The notes: generated from the letters alone by a model not told the origin. Shown: positions 24,793-34,549, counted from the first letter of the stretch. The stretch: 64,000 nucleotides of DNA from Phascolarctobacterium sp. ET69 (GCF_023336935.1 NZ_JAMBLR010000007.1:23962-87961), one strand, 5' to 3'. A program made the numbers and translations.

Positions 24793-26112
24793 ATGAAACA
24801 AAAACTTACTTTTATGGAAATATTGCCAATCGGCCTGATGCTTTTTGCTTCGTTCTTCGGTGCCGGCAATTTAATTTTCCCGCCGGCGCTGGGACAGTCG
24901 GCAGGCGTTAACTTTTTGCCGGCAGCGGCCGGTTTTTGTACAACCGGCGTAGGCATTCCGCTTTTGGGCATTATTGCCATTGGCCTTTTGCGCGCTTCTA
25001 ACCCGGAAGCACTGGCTTTGCCGGTACATCCCAAATTTGCCAAGGCGCTTATTGTTGTAACGGTACTTACAATCGGACCGTTTTTTGCAATTCCGCGTAC
25101 TGGCGCAGTATCTTTTGATGTAGGCATTTTGCCGTTTATTTCCGCAGAAAATTATGATTTGGGACTGGCATTATATTCTCTGTTCTTTTTTGTGGTAACG
25201 TATTTTCTTTCCGTTAATCCTTCCAAAATTGTAGACTGGGTAGGCAAAATTTTAACGCCGCTGCTTTTAATCAGCATTGCCATTCTGGTTGTGCAGGTAT
25301 TTATGAATCCTATGGGCGAACCTCAGCAGGCCGGCGGTTATTATGCTTCCATGCCGTACTTGAAGGGCTTCCAAGAAGGCTATTATACAATGGACCTTTT
25401 GGCAACGATGCTGTTCGGCACGGTTGTTATTGATTCCATTAAGGTGCGCGGCATTTCCGAAGGCAGCGTGCTGACCCGTACCTGCATTATGGCCGGCATT
25501 ATTGCGGCTGTGCTGTTGGCGGCAATTTATGTTTCGCTTACTTATACCGGCGCAACAAGCGTGTCTGTGTTTGGCGTATCCGATAACGGCGCAATAGCGC
25601 TTTCGAGCATTGCCAATTATTATATGGGCACTGCCGGCAATGTGGTTTTGTGCCTGATGATTTTCTTTGCCTGCCTTACAACAAGCATTGGCCTTACGGT
25701 ATCGGCAGGTTCCTATCTGGAACAGGTGCTGAAATACAAAATGCAGTATCAGCGCATAGCTGCCATTATCTGCATCTTCAGCTTTGCGGTATCCAATGTT
25801 GGCTTAACCAAAATAATTTCCTTGTCGGTGCCGGTGCTGTGCCTGCTTTATCCTATTGTTATTGTGCTGGTAATGATGGCTTTTATGCCGGTTAAGCGTG
25901 CTTGCGTGTACCGTTCAACGCTGGCGTTTACAATAGTTTTTGCCATTATTGACGGCCTGAATGCAGCAGGTGTGCCGATGAAAACGGCAGAAGCGCTTTT
26001 TAAGGATGTAATACCGTTTTACAGCGCCGGTTTTGGCTGGTTTGTTCCTTCAATTGTCGGGCTGGTGGTTGGCATTTTGTACAGTGTGGCCGTTAAACCG
26101 GGTAAAAATTAA
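24793..26112 (+). CDS. brnQ: Branched-chain amino acid:cation symporter BrnQ (LIVCS family)
   Basis: A 439-aa inner-membrane transporter with about twelve helices. The N-terminal LFASFFGAGNLIFPPALGQS and FAIPRTGAVSFDVG segments are family signatures. It imports Leu, Ile and Val with Na+. Monocistronic between two terminators. The opposite function, export, is represented by azlCD further on. Confidence 0.93.
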   Translation: MKQKLTFMEILPIGLMLFASFFGAGNLIFPPALGQSAGVNFLPAAAGFCTTGVGIPLLGIIAIGLLRASNPEALALPVHPKFAKALIVVTVLTIGPFFAIPRTGAVSFDVGILPFISAENYDLGLALYSLFFFVVTYFLSVNPSKIVDWVGKILTPLLLISIAILVVQVFMNPMGEPQQAGGYYASMPYLKGFQEGYYTMDLLATMLFGTVVIDSIKVRGISEGSVLTRTCIMAGIIAAVLLAAIYVSLTYTGATSVSVFGVSDNGAIALSSIANYYMGTAGNVVLCLMIFFACLTTSIGLTVSAGSYLEQVLKYKMQYQRIAAIICIFSFAVSNVGLTKIISLSVPVLCLLYPIVIVLVMMAFMPVKRACVYRSTLAFTIVFAIIDGLNAAGVPMKTAEALFKDVIPFYSAGFGWFVPSIVGLVVGILYSVAVKPGKN

Positions 26113-26124
26113 AACTTAAAGTTT

Positions 26125-26159
26125 TCCGCAGTTGTAATCTTTGCAGCTGCGGATTTTTT
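26125..26159 (+). terminator. Terminator of brnQ
   Basis: TCCGCAG (26125-26131) pairs with CTGCGGA (26147-26153), then TTTTTT. Confidence 0.8.
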
Positions 26160-26229
26160 ATTTGTTTTGCCAAAAGGAATTTTTTACGCGGATGTGGTAC
26201 AATAAAAGTAAATAATAAAAGGCTGCGGG

Positions 26230-27600
26230 GTGAAAGTAGTGTATATTACCAAACTTTATCTTGAAAATTTCCGCTGTTACGATAAATTTGAAATTGATTT
26301 TGACAAAGAGCTTACGGTTATTGTAGCCGAAAACGGACAGGGCAAAACCGCTATTCTTGATGCGGTTGCCATAGCTATGGGACCGTATTTGTCCTGCTTT
26401 TCGGACGGTAAGGCGCGTAATATTCACGAAACGGACGTGCGCCAGACTGTGGAAACGGCAAGCAAAAGCCAGCTGGAAATTTTGCGTATGAAAAGCCAGT
26501 ATCCGGTTGTTATTGGCGCAGAAGGCGATGTTGAAGGCAGGCATATAAAATGGCAGCGTGAGCTGAACAACGCCAAGGGGCGCACCACTATGCAGCATGC
26601 AAAAATGCTGAGCAGTTATGGCAAACGTATGGTGGAAGCCCTGCGCGCGAAAGACGACAACGAAGTTGTGCTGCCGGTAATTGCTTATTATGGAACTGGG
26701 CGTATCTGGAAGGACAGCAAGCTGCGCAATACTATTAAAAATATTGATTTGGAGCGCAGCAGCGGCTATATGGATTGCCTGGAATCGACGTCATCTTACG
26801 CTAATTTTGGGCATTGGGTAAAATACGCCATTATGAGCGCGGTAGAGATAGAAAGAATTATTGCCGAAAAACATTTAACGGAGAAAAACCCTTACCGCGA
26901 AGTTTTTAAAGCCGTAGAGCAGGCTATTGTAACCTGTATAGGCAGCATGGGCTGGACCGATATCGACTACAGCTTTGTAAGGCAGAATCTGGTGCTTAAA
27001 CATAAAACGCGCGGCATTCTGCCGATAGAAGCACTTAGCGACGGTGCAAGAAGCGTTATCAGCATGGTTGCCGATTTAAGCTACCGCATGGTGCGGCTGA
27101 ACCCTGATTTAGGCATTAATGCTGTTTTAAAAACTCCCGGCATCGTGCTTATTGACGAAGTGGATATGCACCTGCATCCTTCCTGGCAGCAGACTGTTTT
27201 ATATGATTTGCGCAAGGCGTTTCCGCTGGTGCAGTTCATTGTTACAACGCACAGCCCGCAGGTGCTTACAACGGTACCGCCTCAATCAATCCGCGCGCTG
27301 CGCTGGAACAACGATTTGATAGATATTTACCAGCCTGATTTTTCGCTTGGCGCGGCAAGCTACCAGCTGCTGAAGGATATTCAGAATGTAGATGCAAGGC
27401 CGCAGTGCGTGCCGGTTGTAAAAGAATTAAAACGGTATCTTGATTTGGTGTCGGAAGACAAATGGGACTGCCCCGAAGCGCTTGAACTGCGCAAGAGCCT
27501 TGATAAATGGGCGGCAGGGCGCGAACCGGCGCTTTTGCGTGCGGATATGGATATAAGAATGCGTTCCTTCAGGAGAAAGCAGCATGAAAAGAATATTTAA
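26230..27600 (+). CDS. ptuA: Septu antiphage system ATPase PtuA
   Basis: A 456-aa ABC/SMC-like ATPase. Walker A is AENGQGKTAIL (GQGKT at 36-40), the signature is ALSDGARSVISM (268-279), Walker B is IVLIDEVDMHLHPSWQ (D309, E310), and the switch histidine is in VTTHSPQVL. Between Walker A and the signature lies a helical insertion rather than a full coiled-coil arm. This layout with an HNH gene directly downstream (17-bp overlap) is the PtuA-PtuB pair of Septu, also used as effector in Ec78-type retrons. No reverse transcriptase is nearby. The start is GTG 26230, or possibly GTG 26239 with the better SD GGGGTGA. Confidence 0.85.
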   Translation: MKVVYITKLYLENFRCYDKFEIDFDKELTVIVAENGQGKTAILDAVAIAMGPYLSCFSDGKARNIHETDVRQTVETASKSQLEILRMKSQYPVVIGAEGDVEGRHIKWQRELNNAKGRTTMQHAKMLSSYGKRMVEALRAKDDNEVVLPVIAYYGTGRIWKDSKLRNTIKNIDLERSSGYMDCLESTSSYANFGHWVKYAIMSAVEIERIIAEKHLTEKNPYREVFKAVEQAIVTCIGSMGWTDIDYSFVRQNLVLKHKTRGILPIEALSDGARSVISMVADLSYRMVRLNPDLGINAVLKTPGIVLIDEVDMHLHPSWQQTVLYDLRKAFPLVQFIVTTHSPQVLTTVPPQSIRALRWNNDLIDIYQPDFSLGAASYQLLKDIQNVDARPQCVPVVKELKRYLDLVSEDKWDCPEALELRKSLDKWAAGREPALLRADMDIRMRSFRRKQHEKNI

Positions 27601-28363
27601 GTCGCCGCAGGCACCGGAAGGGCTGCGGAAGTTTGCCGAAGAAAACCCGTATGAAACATGGGAACGCTTTCGCCGTGCAAACCGCCGCGGCTACCGCGAA
27701 GTAAAAAAACAGCTTTTAAAAGACCAGCACGGGCTTTGCGCCTACTGCGAAATTAATATTACTTTTGCCGATGAGGAAGGCGAGGTTGACGACTTCCGCG
27801 TGGAGCATTTTTATCCCAAAAGCGAGACGGATTTTGCCGTGCATAACTACCACCTTGACTGGCAGAATTTGCTGGGGGTTTGCCATGGCGGCAGCCAGCC
27901 GAATGTGGAAGATGCGGAGGAACGTTTTTCGAAGCGCAAAATAGACCGCAGCTGCGATGTGCCGAAAGGCGGCAAGCCTATTAACGAGCGTATTTTAAAC
28001 CCGCTGGAAATACCGGCGGACGTGCGTATTTACCGTTATGCCGCGCATACCGGGCGCATGATTGTTGATGAAGATACCTGCCCGCCGGAGCTGGTGCGCA
28101 AGGCACGAAATACTATCCGCGAACTGAACCTTAACGCACCGCGTTTAATGCGTATGCGCCGCGAAGCCGTAATGATGCTGGAGGACGAAATAGAAAATGC
28201 CCTTGCGGCAGGCGAAGATATGGAAGAATTTTTAAATGTGCTTGCAGAAAGTTTCCTGCTGCCGGACGATAGCGGCAACTGTCAGGCGTTCTTTTCGTTA
28301 ATACGCTGGTTTTTAGGCCCGGCTGCGGAAAATGTTTTAAGCAAATACGGTTATGCAATTTAA
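27584..28363 (+). CDS. ptuB: Septu antiphage system HNH endonuclease PtuB
   Basis: A 259-aa protein of the TIGR02646-type HNH family. A CAYC pair (C52, C55), the catalytic-type VEHFYPKS (H75), and HLDWQNLLGVCHGGS (N95, C100, H101) form the expected HNH/zinc arrangement; the rest is helical. PtuA-PtuB complexes degrade DNA in infected cells, and the ATPase controls the nuclease. SD AGGAGA (27571-27576) lies inside ptuA and the ATG overlaps ptuA by 17 bp, so translation is coupled. A terminator follows, making the pair a self-contained unit. Confidence 0.85.
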   Translation: MKRIFKSPQAPEGLRKFAEENPYETWERFRRANRRGYREVKKQLLKDQHGLCAYCEINITFADEEGEVDDFRVEHFYPKSETDFAVHNYHLDWQNLLGVCHGGSQPNVEDAEERFSKRKIDRSCDVPKGGKPINERILNPLEIPADVRIYRYAAHTGRMIVDEDTCPPELVRKARNTIRELNLNAPRLMRMRREAVMMLEDEIENALAAGEDMEEFLNVLAESFLLPDDSGNCQAFFSLIRWFLGPAAENVLSKYGYAI

Positions 28364-28366
28364 TAA

Positions 28367-28394
28367 AATCCTGCTGCAACAGGCAGGATTTTTG
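28367..28394 (+). terminator. Terminator of the ptuAB unit
   Basis: AATCCTGC (28367-28374) pairs with GCAGGATT (28383-28390) and runs into T residues. Confidence 0.85.
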
Positions 28395-28449
28395 TTTTAA
28401 AAATAGAAAATATATAAATCGTGAAAATATGCTGACGGGGAGAGATAAA

Positions 28450-29820
28450 ATGGAACTTAGTAAAAAAGCTTTTAAAGCATATGATATACGCGGTATTGTT
28501 CCGGGTGAGGTAAATGCCGAACTGGCTTACAGAGTTGGCCGTGTTTTTGCAGCCATGTTTGCTGCGGAAACCGCCGTTGTTGGGCATGACATCCGCCTGA
28601 CGGGGCCGGAGCTTGCCAATGCCGTTGCAGATGGTCTGCGTGACGGCGGCTGCACCGTTTATGATATCGGCGAGTGCGGTACGGAGATGGTTTATTACGC
28701 TACGGCGCATTTAAATACCGACGGCGGTATTATGGTAACTGCCAGCCATAACCCGGCTGATTACAACGGCATGAAGCTGGTGCGCAGCGGAGCAAGGCCT
28801 GTTTCTTCCGATACCGGACTGATGGATATCGGCAGAATGGCAACGGAAGAAGGAGAGTTTCCGCATCTTGTTGTTGCAGGCAAAGAACGCGGCAAACTGA
28901 TAAAAAAAGACATTATGCCCGATTATATTGAGCATCTTTTAAGCTATATTGATGTAAAAAATCTTAAGCCGTTAAAGATTGTTGCCAATCCCGGCAACGG
29001 CGGCGCTGGCCCGGTGCTTGCCAAACTGGCGGAACATCTGCCGTTTGAATTTATAAAAATAAACGAAACTCCGGACGGAAGTTTCCCCAACGGCGTGCCG
29101 AACCCGCTTTTAGAGCATAACCGTGCCGTTACTGCCGATAAGGTAGTTGCAGAAAAAGCAGACCTTGGCATTGCATGGGACGGCGATTTTGACCGTTGCT
29201 TCTTTTTTGACGAAAAGGGCGAATTTATAGAAGGCTATTACATTGTAGGCCTTTTGGCGGCGGCGTTTTTGAAGAAACTGCCGGGCAGCAAAATTATGTA
29301 TGACCCGCGGCTGACATGGAGCACGGAAGAAATTATTGCCGAAAAAGGCGGCGTGCCTGTGCGCTGCAAGAGCGGGCATGCTTTTATGAAAGAGTGCATG
29401 CGCTTAAATGACGTTGTATACGGCGGCGAAATGAGCGCCCACCATTATTTCCGTGATTTTTCGTACTGCGACAGCGGCATGCTGCCGTGGCTTCTGGTAA
29501 CGGAGCTGATGTGCTGCGAAGGCAAAAAACTTTCGGAGCTTGTCGGCGAGAGAATGGAAAAATTCCCGTGCAGCGGTGAAATTAACCGCAAGGTTGAAAA
29601 CAGCAAAGCCGTACTGGCCGCCATTGAAGAAAAATATGGCGACGGTAAAATTGACAAACTGGACGGGCTCAGCATTGAATATGACAACTGGCGCTTTAAC
29701 GTAAGGGTTTCCAACACGGAACCGGTAATGCGCTTAAATGTGGAAACACGCGGCGACAAAGAGCTTTTGAAAGAAAAAACCGAAGAAATTCTGGCCGTTA
29801 TCGGCGGAGAAGAAGCATAA
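28450..29820 (+). CDS. Phosphomannomutase/phosphoglucomutase (AlgC-type)
   Basis: A 456-aa alpha-D-phosphohexomutase interconverting hexose 6-phosphate and hexose 1-phosphate. FKAYDIRGIVPGEVN at the start, the phosphoserine loop TASHNPADYNGMK, the Mg loop DGDFDRCFFFD, the sugar loop GGEMSAHHYF and the phosphate loop RVSNTEPVMRLNVE are intact. Start ATG 28450 after GGGGAGAG; an in-frame ATG at 28429 precedes the SD. It forms an operon with galU and galE, giving hexose-1-P for UDP-sugars and probably GDP-mannose precursors. Confidence 0.92.
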   Translation: MELSKKAFKAYDIRGIVPGEVNAELAYRVGRVFAAMFAAETAVVGHDIRLTGPELANAVADGLRDGGCTVYDIGECGTEMVYYATAHLNTDGGIMVTASHNPADYNGMKLVRSGARPVSSDTGLMDIGRMATEEGEFPHLVVAGKERGKLIKKDIMPDYIEHLLSYIDVKNLKPLKIVANPGNGGAGPVLAKLAEHLPFEFIKINETPDGSFPNGVPNPLLEHNRAVTADKVVAEKADLGIAWDGDFDRCFFFDEKGEFIEGYYIVGLLAAAFLKKLPGSKIMYDPRLTWSTEEIIAEKGGVPVRCKSGHAFMKECMRLNDVVYGGEMSAHHYFRDFSYCDSGMLPWLLVTELMCCEGKKLSELVGERMEKFPCSGEINRKVENSKAVLAAIEEKYGDGKIDKLDGLSIEYDNWRFNVRVSNTEPVMRLNVETRGDKELLKEKTEEILAVIGGEEA

Positions 29821-29832
29821 GGAGCGAATAAA

Positions 29833-30720
29833 ATGACAACAATTAAACCTGTACGCAGGGCAGTAATACCGGCAGCCGGGCTTGGCACACGCTTTTTGCC
29901 GGCGACCAAAGCCACGCCGAAAGAAATGCTGCCGATAGTTGATAAGCCGACTATTCAGTATATTATCGAAGAAGCACTGGCTTCCGGCATTGAAGATATT
30001 ATTATTATCAGCGGCAAGAGCAAACGCGCCATTGAGGACCATTTTGACCGCAATATGGAACTGGAAATGAGCCTTGAAGCCTCCGGCAAGTTTGAACAGC
30101 TGGAAATGGTGCGCCGTATTTCGGAAATTAACCTGCATTATATCCGCCAGAAAGAGCCGCGCGGACTTGGCCACGCTATTTTATGCGCACGCCGTTTTAT
30201 CGGCGACGAGCCGTTTGCGGTGCTTTTGGGCGACGATGTTGTTGACAGCGAAAAACCAGCCTTAAAACAGCTTATAGATGTTTATGACCGCCGCGGCTTC
30301 AGTGTTTTGGGCGTACAGGAAGTTGCGCCGGAAAAAGTATCCAGCTACGGCATTATTGACGGTGCGCCGACGGAAGAAGCACGCACTTATACCGTAAAAG
30401 ATATGGTGGAAAAACCTGCGCAGGAAGAAGCGCCTTCACGCCTGGCGGTTTTGGGGCGTTACATTATCACTCCTGAAATTTTTGACATTCTGGAAAATAC
30501 GCCTCCGGGACGCGGAAATGAAATTCAGCTGACGGACGCACTGCGCGTTTTGGCAAAACAGCAGCCGATGTATGCTTATAATTTTGAGGGCCGCCGTTAT
30601 GATGTAGGCGACAAACAGGGATTTATTGAAGCAACTGTTGAATATGCTCTTAAACGCCCGGAAATGCGCGGCAAGCTGCTGGAATATTTAAAACATATTG
30701 TTGATGCAAACAAGGAGTAA
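29833..30720 (+). CDS. galU: UTP-glucose-1-phosphate uridylyltransferase
   Basis: A 295-aa nucleotidyltransferase making UDP-glucose. It has [20 protein letters not shown] at the N-terminus, [33 protein letters not shown] and VEKP later. SD AAGGAG; 12 nt after the mutase and 4 nt before galE, so all three are co-transcribed. UDP-glucose feeds envelope polysaccharides. Confidence 0.95.
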   Translation: MTTIKPVRRAVIPAAGLGTRFLPATKATPKEMLPIVDKPTIQYIIEEALASGIEDIIIISGKSKRAIEDHFDRNMELEMSLEASGKFEQLEMVRRISEINLHYIRQKEPRGLGHAILCARRFIGDEPFAVLLGDDVVDSEKPALKQLIDVYDRRGFSVLGVQEVAPEKVSSYGIIDGAPTEEARTYTVKDMVEKPAQEEAPSRLAVLGRYIITPEIFDILENTPPGRGNEIQLTDALRVLAKQQPMYAYNFEGRRYDVGDKQGFIEATVEYALKRPEMRGKLLEYLKHIVDANKE

Positions 30721-30724
30721 CGGC

Positions 30725-31717
30725 ATGAATGTTTTGGTTACAGGCGGCGCCGGTTATATCGGCTCGCATGTTGTTAATGTACTGAAAAAAGAACAGGGGT
30801 TTACTCCCATAGTATATGATAATTTTTCTACCGGGCATCCGGAAGCCGTAAGCGATGACGTGCAGCTTGTGGAAGGCGATATCCGTGATGTGCAGTTTTT
30901 AAAGCATATTATGGCGCAGTTTGAAATTGACGCCGTTATTCATTTTGCGGCAAGCAGCCTTGTTGGCGAAAGCATGAGCGACCCGGCGAAATATTATGTA
31001 AACAACGTGGAAGGCTCGCTGCATTTATTGCAGGCCATGAAAGAAGCCGGTGTAGATTATATTGTATTTTCTTCAACGGCAGCGGTGTACGGCGAACCGG
31101 AAAAAACGCCGATTTGCGAAGATTTTCCGACTCAGCCTACCAATGTTTACGGGCGCACAAAACTTGTTATTGAAGGCATGCTGAAAGATTATGCCATGGC
31201 GTATGATATGCGCTACGTTGCACTGCGTTATTTTAATGCTGCCGGTGCATCGCTTACGGCGGATATCGGCGAAGACCATCATCCGGAAACGCATTTAATT
31301 CCATTGATTTTAAAAACTGCCCAGGGTGTGCGCGACAAAGTAGCGATTTTCGGCACGGATTATCCGACTCCGGACGGAACATGCCTGCGCGATTACATTC
31401 ATGTGGAAGATTTGGCAACTGCCCATGTATTGGCGCTTAAGCATCTGGTAAACGGCGGTGAAAGCAGAATTTACAATCTTGGCAGCGAAGAAGGCTTCAG
31501 CGTGCGTGAGATTATTGAAACTGCCAAAAAAGTAACCGGCGTTGATTTTACCGTAACTGAAGAAGCACGCCGCAGCGGCGACCCTGCCGTTCTGGTGGCA
31601 AGTTCTGCCAAAATAAAAGCGGAACTTGGCTGGCAGCCGCAGCACAGCACGGTTGAAGAAATTATCAAATCGGCATGGAAGTGGCATCAAAGTCATCCGT
31701 ACGGCTATAACGGCTAA
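30725..31717 (+). CDS. galE: UDP-glucose 4-epimerase
   Basis: A 330-aa extended SDR enzyme. NAD motif VTGGAGYIGSHVV, DIRD, the catalytic SSTAAVYG and YGRTK (Tyr-X3-Lys), and the sugar-binding ALRYFNAAGA are present. It interconverts UDP-glucose and UDP-galactose. Start ATG 30725 follows AAGGAG. The reading frame stays open upstream into galU, but that is not a plausible start. Confidence 0.95.
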   Translation: MNVLVTGGAGYIGSHVVNVLKKEQGFTPIVYDNFSTGHPEAVSDDVQLVEGDIRDVQFLKHIMAQFEIDAVIHFAASSLVGESMSDPAKYYVNNVEGSLHLLQAMKEAGVDYIVFSSTAAVYGEPEKTPICEDFPTQPTNVYGRTKLVIEGMLKDYAMAYDMRYVALRYFNAAGASLTADIGEDHHPETHLIPLILKTAQGVRDKVAIFGTDYPTPDGTCLRDYIHVEDLATAHVLALKHLVNGGESRIYNLGSEEGFSVREIIETAKKVTGVDFTVTEEARRSGDPAVLVASSAKIKAELGWQPQHSTVEEIIKSAWKWHQSHPYGYNG

Positions 31718-31731
31718 ATAAAATTACCTGC

Positions 31732-31769
31732 ATAACACAGGCATCTTAACGGTGCTTGTGTTATTTTTT
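31732..31769 (+). terminator. Terminator of the mutase-galU-galE operon
   Basis: ATAACACA (31732-31739) pairs with TGTGTTAT (31757-31764), with an inner GCATC/GGTGC stem, then T residues. Confidence 0.85.
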
Positions 31770-31771
31770 GC

Positions 31772-31800
31772 TTTGCAGGCAGGTAAATTTTTGATATAAT
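31772..31800 (+). promoter_or_regulatory. Promoter of the ABC-F gene
   Basis: TTTGCA (31772-31777), a 17-nt spacer and TATAAT (31795-31800), 36 nt before the ATG. Confidence 0.65.
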
Positions 31801-31836
31801 AGCAATTCGAGAACACAAGGAAACAGAGGATGTATT

Positions 31837-33789
31837 ATGCAGCTTGTTGTTGATAATTTGGCAAAAAGCTTCGGCGTAAAAACAATTTTTAAAAACGTCA
31901 GCTTTATGATAGATAAAGGTGAAAAAATCGGGCTTGTCGGTGTTAACGGCAGCGGCAAATCAACACTTTTGCACTGCCTGCTGCAAAATGGATACAGCGA
32001 CAGCGGCAGCGTGCGCTTTGAAGCAGGCACGCGCGTCGGTTACGTGGAGCAGGGTTTCGGCAATATCGGCAGCGGCAGCCTGTGGCAGTTTATGATGAAT
32101 TCCTGCCCTGAAATTCCTGAAATGCGCAGCCGCCTGCAAAAGCTGGAAGCACAGGCCGCAGATTTAAAACCGGGCGAAGAACTTGATAAAGTTCTTGATG
32201 AATATGCGTCTGTAACGCGCCGTTATGAATATATAGACGGTTACAATTACGAAACACGCATTAAAATAGTTTTAAACGGCCTTGGATTTACGGAAGAAGT
32301 ATGGGATAAACCGGCGCAGAATTTTTCCGGCGGGCAGAAAACACGTATTCTTTTGGCTGCGGCGCTGGTAAAAAGCCCGGATTTTCTGATTCTGGACGAA
32401 CCGACCAACCATCTGGATATCCGAATGACGGAATGGCTGGAAAAATATTTGCAGGATTTTAAGGGCGGTCTTTTAATCGTCAGCCATGACAGAAAGTTTT
32501 TGGATAATGTCGCTACCCGCATTTTGGAAATGGAAGGCGGGCATCTGCAGTCGTTTAAAGGCAATTACACCAAATACATGGCGCAGAAAGAAATACAGAC
32601 GGCGACGCTGGAAGCTGCCTATGCTGCCCAGCAGGATTATATTGCCAGAACGGAAGCCTACATCCGCCGTTTTAAGGCGGGCATAAAAAGCAAAATGGCA
32701 CGTGGTCGCCAGTCGCAGCTTGACAGGCTGGAACGCATGGAAGCGCCGGTGCATAACGAAGAATTTGAGCTTAAACTGCCGCCTGCTCCGGAATCGGCCG
32801 AGCGCGTGCTGATTTTGGATGATTTAACGGTGGGCTACAAGGATAATGTGCTTGTAAAGGATATCAGCCTTGTGCTGCGCCGCGGCGAAAAAGCAGCTTT
32901 AATCGGGCCTAACGGCAGCGGCAAATCAACGCTTTTAAAAACCGTGCTTGGCGAAATAGCGCCGCTTAAAGGCAAAGCGCAAACAGGCAACCGTGTTAAA
33001 GTCGGTTATTTTTCGCAAAGTTATGAAAGGCTTGACGAAAAACAAACCGTGCTGGATAATTTTTTAACGGAATATGGCATGGATGACGGATATGCACGCT
33101 CTTTGCTGGGCGGTATGTTGTTTCATGGCGATGATGTTTTTAAAGAAATAGGAACGCTGTCCGGCGGACAAAAAGCAAGGCTGGTGCTGTTAAAACTGGT
33201 GCTTGACGGAGCTAATTTTTTAATTTTGGACGAGCCTACCAACCATCTGGATATTTTGGCGCGCGAAACTCTGGAAGCTGCTCTGGAGGCCTTTGACGGC
33301 ACGCTTCTGGTTGTAAGCCATGACCGCTACTTTATCGGTGAAATTGCCGGGCGCATCTGGGAAATTGAAAACCATACATTGCAGGATTACAAAGGCGATT
33401 ATGAATATTACCTTGCAGAAAAGGAAAAACGTAAGGCTGCAGAACCTGTTCCGGCGGAACCGGTAAAAAAAGCTGCTGTACAAACAGTAAAAGAAGAACA
33501 GAAACCTGCACCGGCACAGGGCAAAAAGGCAAAGGCGCAGCGCCGTTACAGCCCCGAAGAACTTGCCAAACAGCTGCAAAAGGTGGAACTCAGCATACGC
33601 GAGCAGGAAGCCATGCTGGGCGTGCTTGAAAAACAAATGGCAGACCCTGCTAACCACGTGGATTTGGAACACAGCAAACACATTGCAGCCGAGCACGAAG
33701 CCATGCAGGCAGAAATTGACCGGCTAATGCAGCGCTGGGAAGAATTAATGCAGGCACAGGAGGAACTTGAAAATGCAGGCCAAAACTGA
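31837..33789 (+). CDS. ABC-F family ATPase (ribosome-associated)
   Basis: A 650-aa soluble protein with two ABC cassettes and no membrane segments. Walker A is GVNGSGKST (first) and GPNGSGKST (second); signatures are FSGGQKTRI and LSGGQKARL; both Walker B regions end LDEPTNHLDI. A P-site-tRNA-interaction-type linker lies near residues 240-310 and a long Lys/Glu coiled-coil tail at 540-650. ABC-F proteins act on ribosomes, rescuing stalled ones or conferring resistance to ribosome-targeting drugs. The tail and length resemble Uup/YdiF rather than the short resistance proteins; the exact subfamily is uncertain. Confidence 0.88.
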   Translation: MQLVVDNLAKSFGVKTIFKNVSFMIDKGEKIGLVGVNGSGKSTLLHCLLQNGYSDSGSVRFEAGTRVGYVEQGFGNIGSGSLWQFMMNSCPEIPEMRSRLQKLEAQAADLKPGEELDKVLDEYASVTRRYEYIDGYNYETRIKIVLNGLGFTEEVWDKPAQNFSGGQKTRILLAAALVKSPDFLILDEPTNHLDIRMTEWLEKYLQDFKGGLLIVSHDRKFLDNVATRILEMEGGHLQSFKGNYTKYMAQKEIQTATLEAAYAAQQDYIARTEAYIRRFKAGIKSKMARGRQSQLDRLERMEAPVHNEEFELKLPPAPESAERVLILDDLTVGYKDNVLVKDISLVLRRGEKAALIGPNGSGKSTLLKTVLGEIAPLKGKAQTGNRVKVGYFSQSYERLDEKQTVLDNFLTEYGMDDGYARSLLGGMLFHGDDVFKEIGTLSGGQKARLVLLKLVLDGANFLILDEPTNHLDILARETLEAALEAFDGTLLVVSHDRYFIGEIAGRIWEIENHTLQDYKGDYEYYLAEKEKRKAAEPVPAEPVKKAAVQTVKEEQKPAPAQGKKAKAQRRYSPEELAKQLQKVELSIREQEAMLGVLEKQMADPANHVDLEHSKHIAAEHEAMQAEIDRLMQRWEELMQAQEELENAGQN

Positions 33790-34255
33790 CGAATACTATA
33801 TGCAGCTTGCCATAGAAGAAGCAAAAAAAGCCGCAGAACGCGGAGAAATACCTATTGGCGCAGTGCTTGTTGCAAACGGTGAAGTTATATCGGCAGCGCA
33901 TAATATGCGCGAAACCTGGCATGACGCAACGGCTCATGCTGAAATGATTACCATTATTGAAGCCTGCGCTATTCTGGAACGCTGGCGTTTAAATGACGCA
34001 ACGCTTTATGTAACACTGGAGCCGTGTCCGATGTGCGCCGGAGCTATTGTAAACAGCCGCCTGAAAAGGCTTGTTTACGGCTGCCTGGATTTTAAAGCAG
34101 GCGCTGCGGAATCTATTTTTAACATTGTAAGCAATACTAACCTTAACCATGCTGTAGAAGTTACAAGCGGTGTTTGCGAAGAAGAATGTGCCGCTGTATT
34201 AAAGGATTTTTTTAAAAAGCGCCGTGAGGAAAACAAGCAGCAGAAACAAAAATAA
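33773..34255 (+). CDS. tadA: tRNA-specific adenosine deaminase (A34 to I34)
   Basis: A 160-aa zinc deaminase. HAEMI contains the zinc histidine and proton-shuttling Glu; EPCPMCAGAI supplies the two zinc cysteines. It makes inosine at the wobble position of tRNA-Arg(ACG). ATG 33773 follows AGGAGG (33758-33763); it overlaps the ABC-F gene by 17 bp. tRNA-Ser follows 85 bp later under its own promoter. Confidence 0.93.
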   Translation: MQAKTDEYYMQLAIEEAKKAAERGEIPIGAVLVANGEVISAAHNMRETWHDATAHAEMITIIEACAILERWRLNDATLYVTLEPCPMCAGAIVNSRLKRLVYGCLDFKAGAAESIFNIVSNTNLNHAVEVTSGVCEEECAAVLKDFFKKRREENKQQKQK

Positions 34256-34264
34256 TTATGCCAC

Positions 34265-34293
34265 TTGGCAAAAAGTAAAATTAATAGTATAAT
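34265..34293 (+). promoter_or_regulatory. Promoter of tRNA-Ser
   Basis: TTGGCA (34265-34270), a 17-nt spacer and TATAAT (34288-34293). Confidence 0.85.
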
Positions 34294-34340
34294 AATATAG
34301 CTGGCTTTAAATAAAATTTACAGCCGGGCTAATTAAATAT

Positions 34341-34430
<90 letters not shown>

Positions 34431-34437
34431 AAATAAT

Positions 34438-34472
34438 GCACATTTCAATTTCGTGTTGGAATGTGCTTTTTT
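34438..34472 (+). terminator. Terminator of tRNA-Ser
   Basis: GCACATT (34438-34444) pairs with AATGTGC (34460-34466), followed by six T residues. Confidence 0.85.
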
Positions 34473-34503
34473 ATTTAGTTATTATTTTTATACAGATACG
34501 CAA

Positions 34504-34534
34504 AAGGCACAGCCGTTTATTATAGCTGTGCCTT
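34504..34534 (-). terminator. Terminator after the aldo/keto reductase fragment
   Basis: AAGGCACAGC (34504-34513) pairs with GCTGTGCCTT (34525-34534). It lies 15 nt beyond the fragment's stop; minus-strand reading ends in CCTTTTG. It may belong to the lost full-length gene. Confidence 0.7.
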
Positions 34535-34549
34535 AAGTTTATTTACCGT

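Noticed and set aside
26113..28450. Retron of the Ec78 type
   Set aside because: PtuA and PtuB are present, but no reverse transcriptase gene and no convincing msr/msd inverted repeats are seen in the flanks, so the call stays at Septu.
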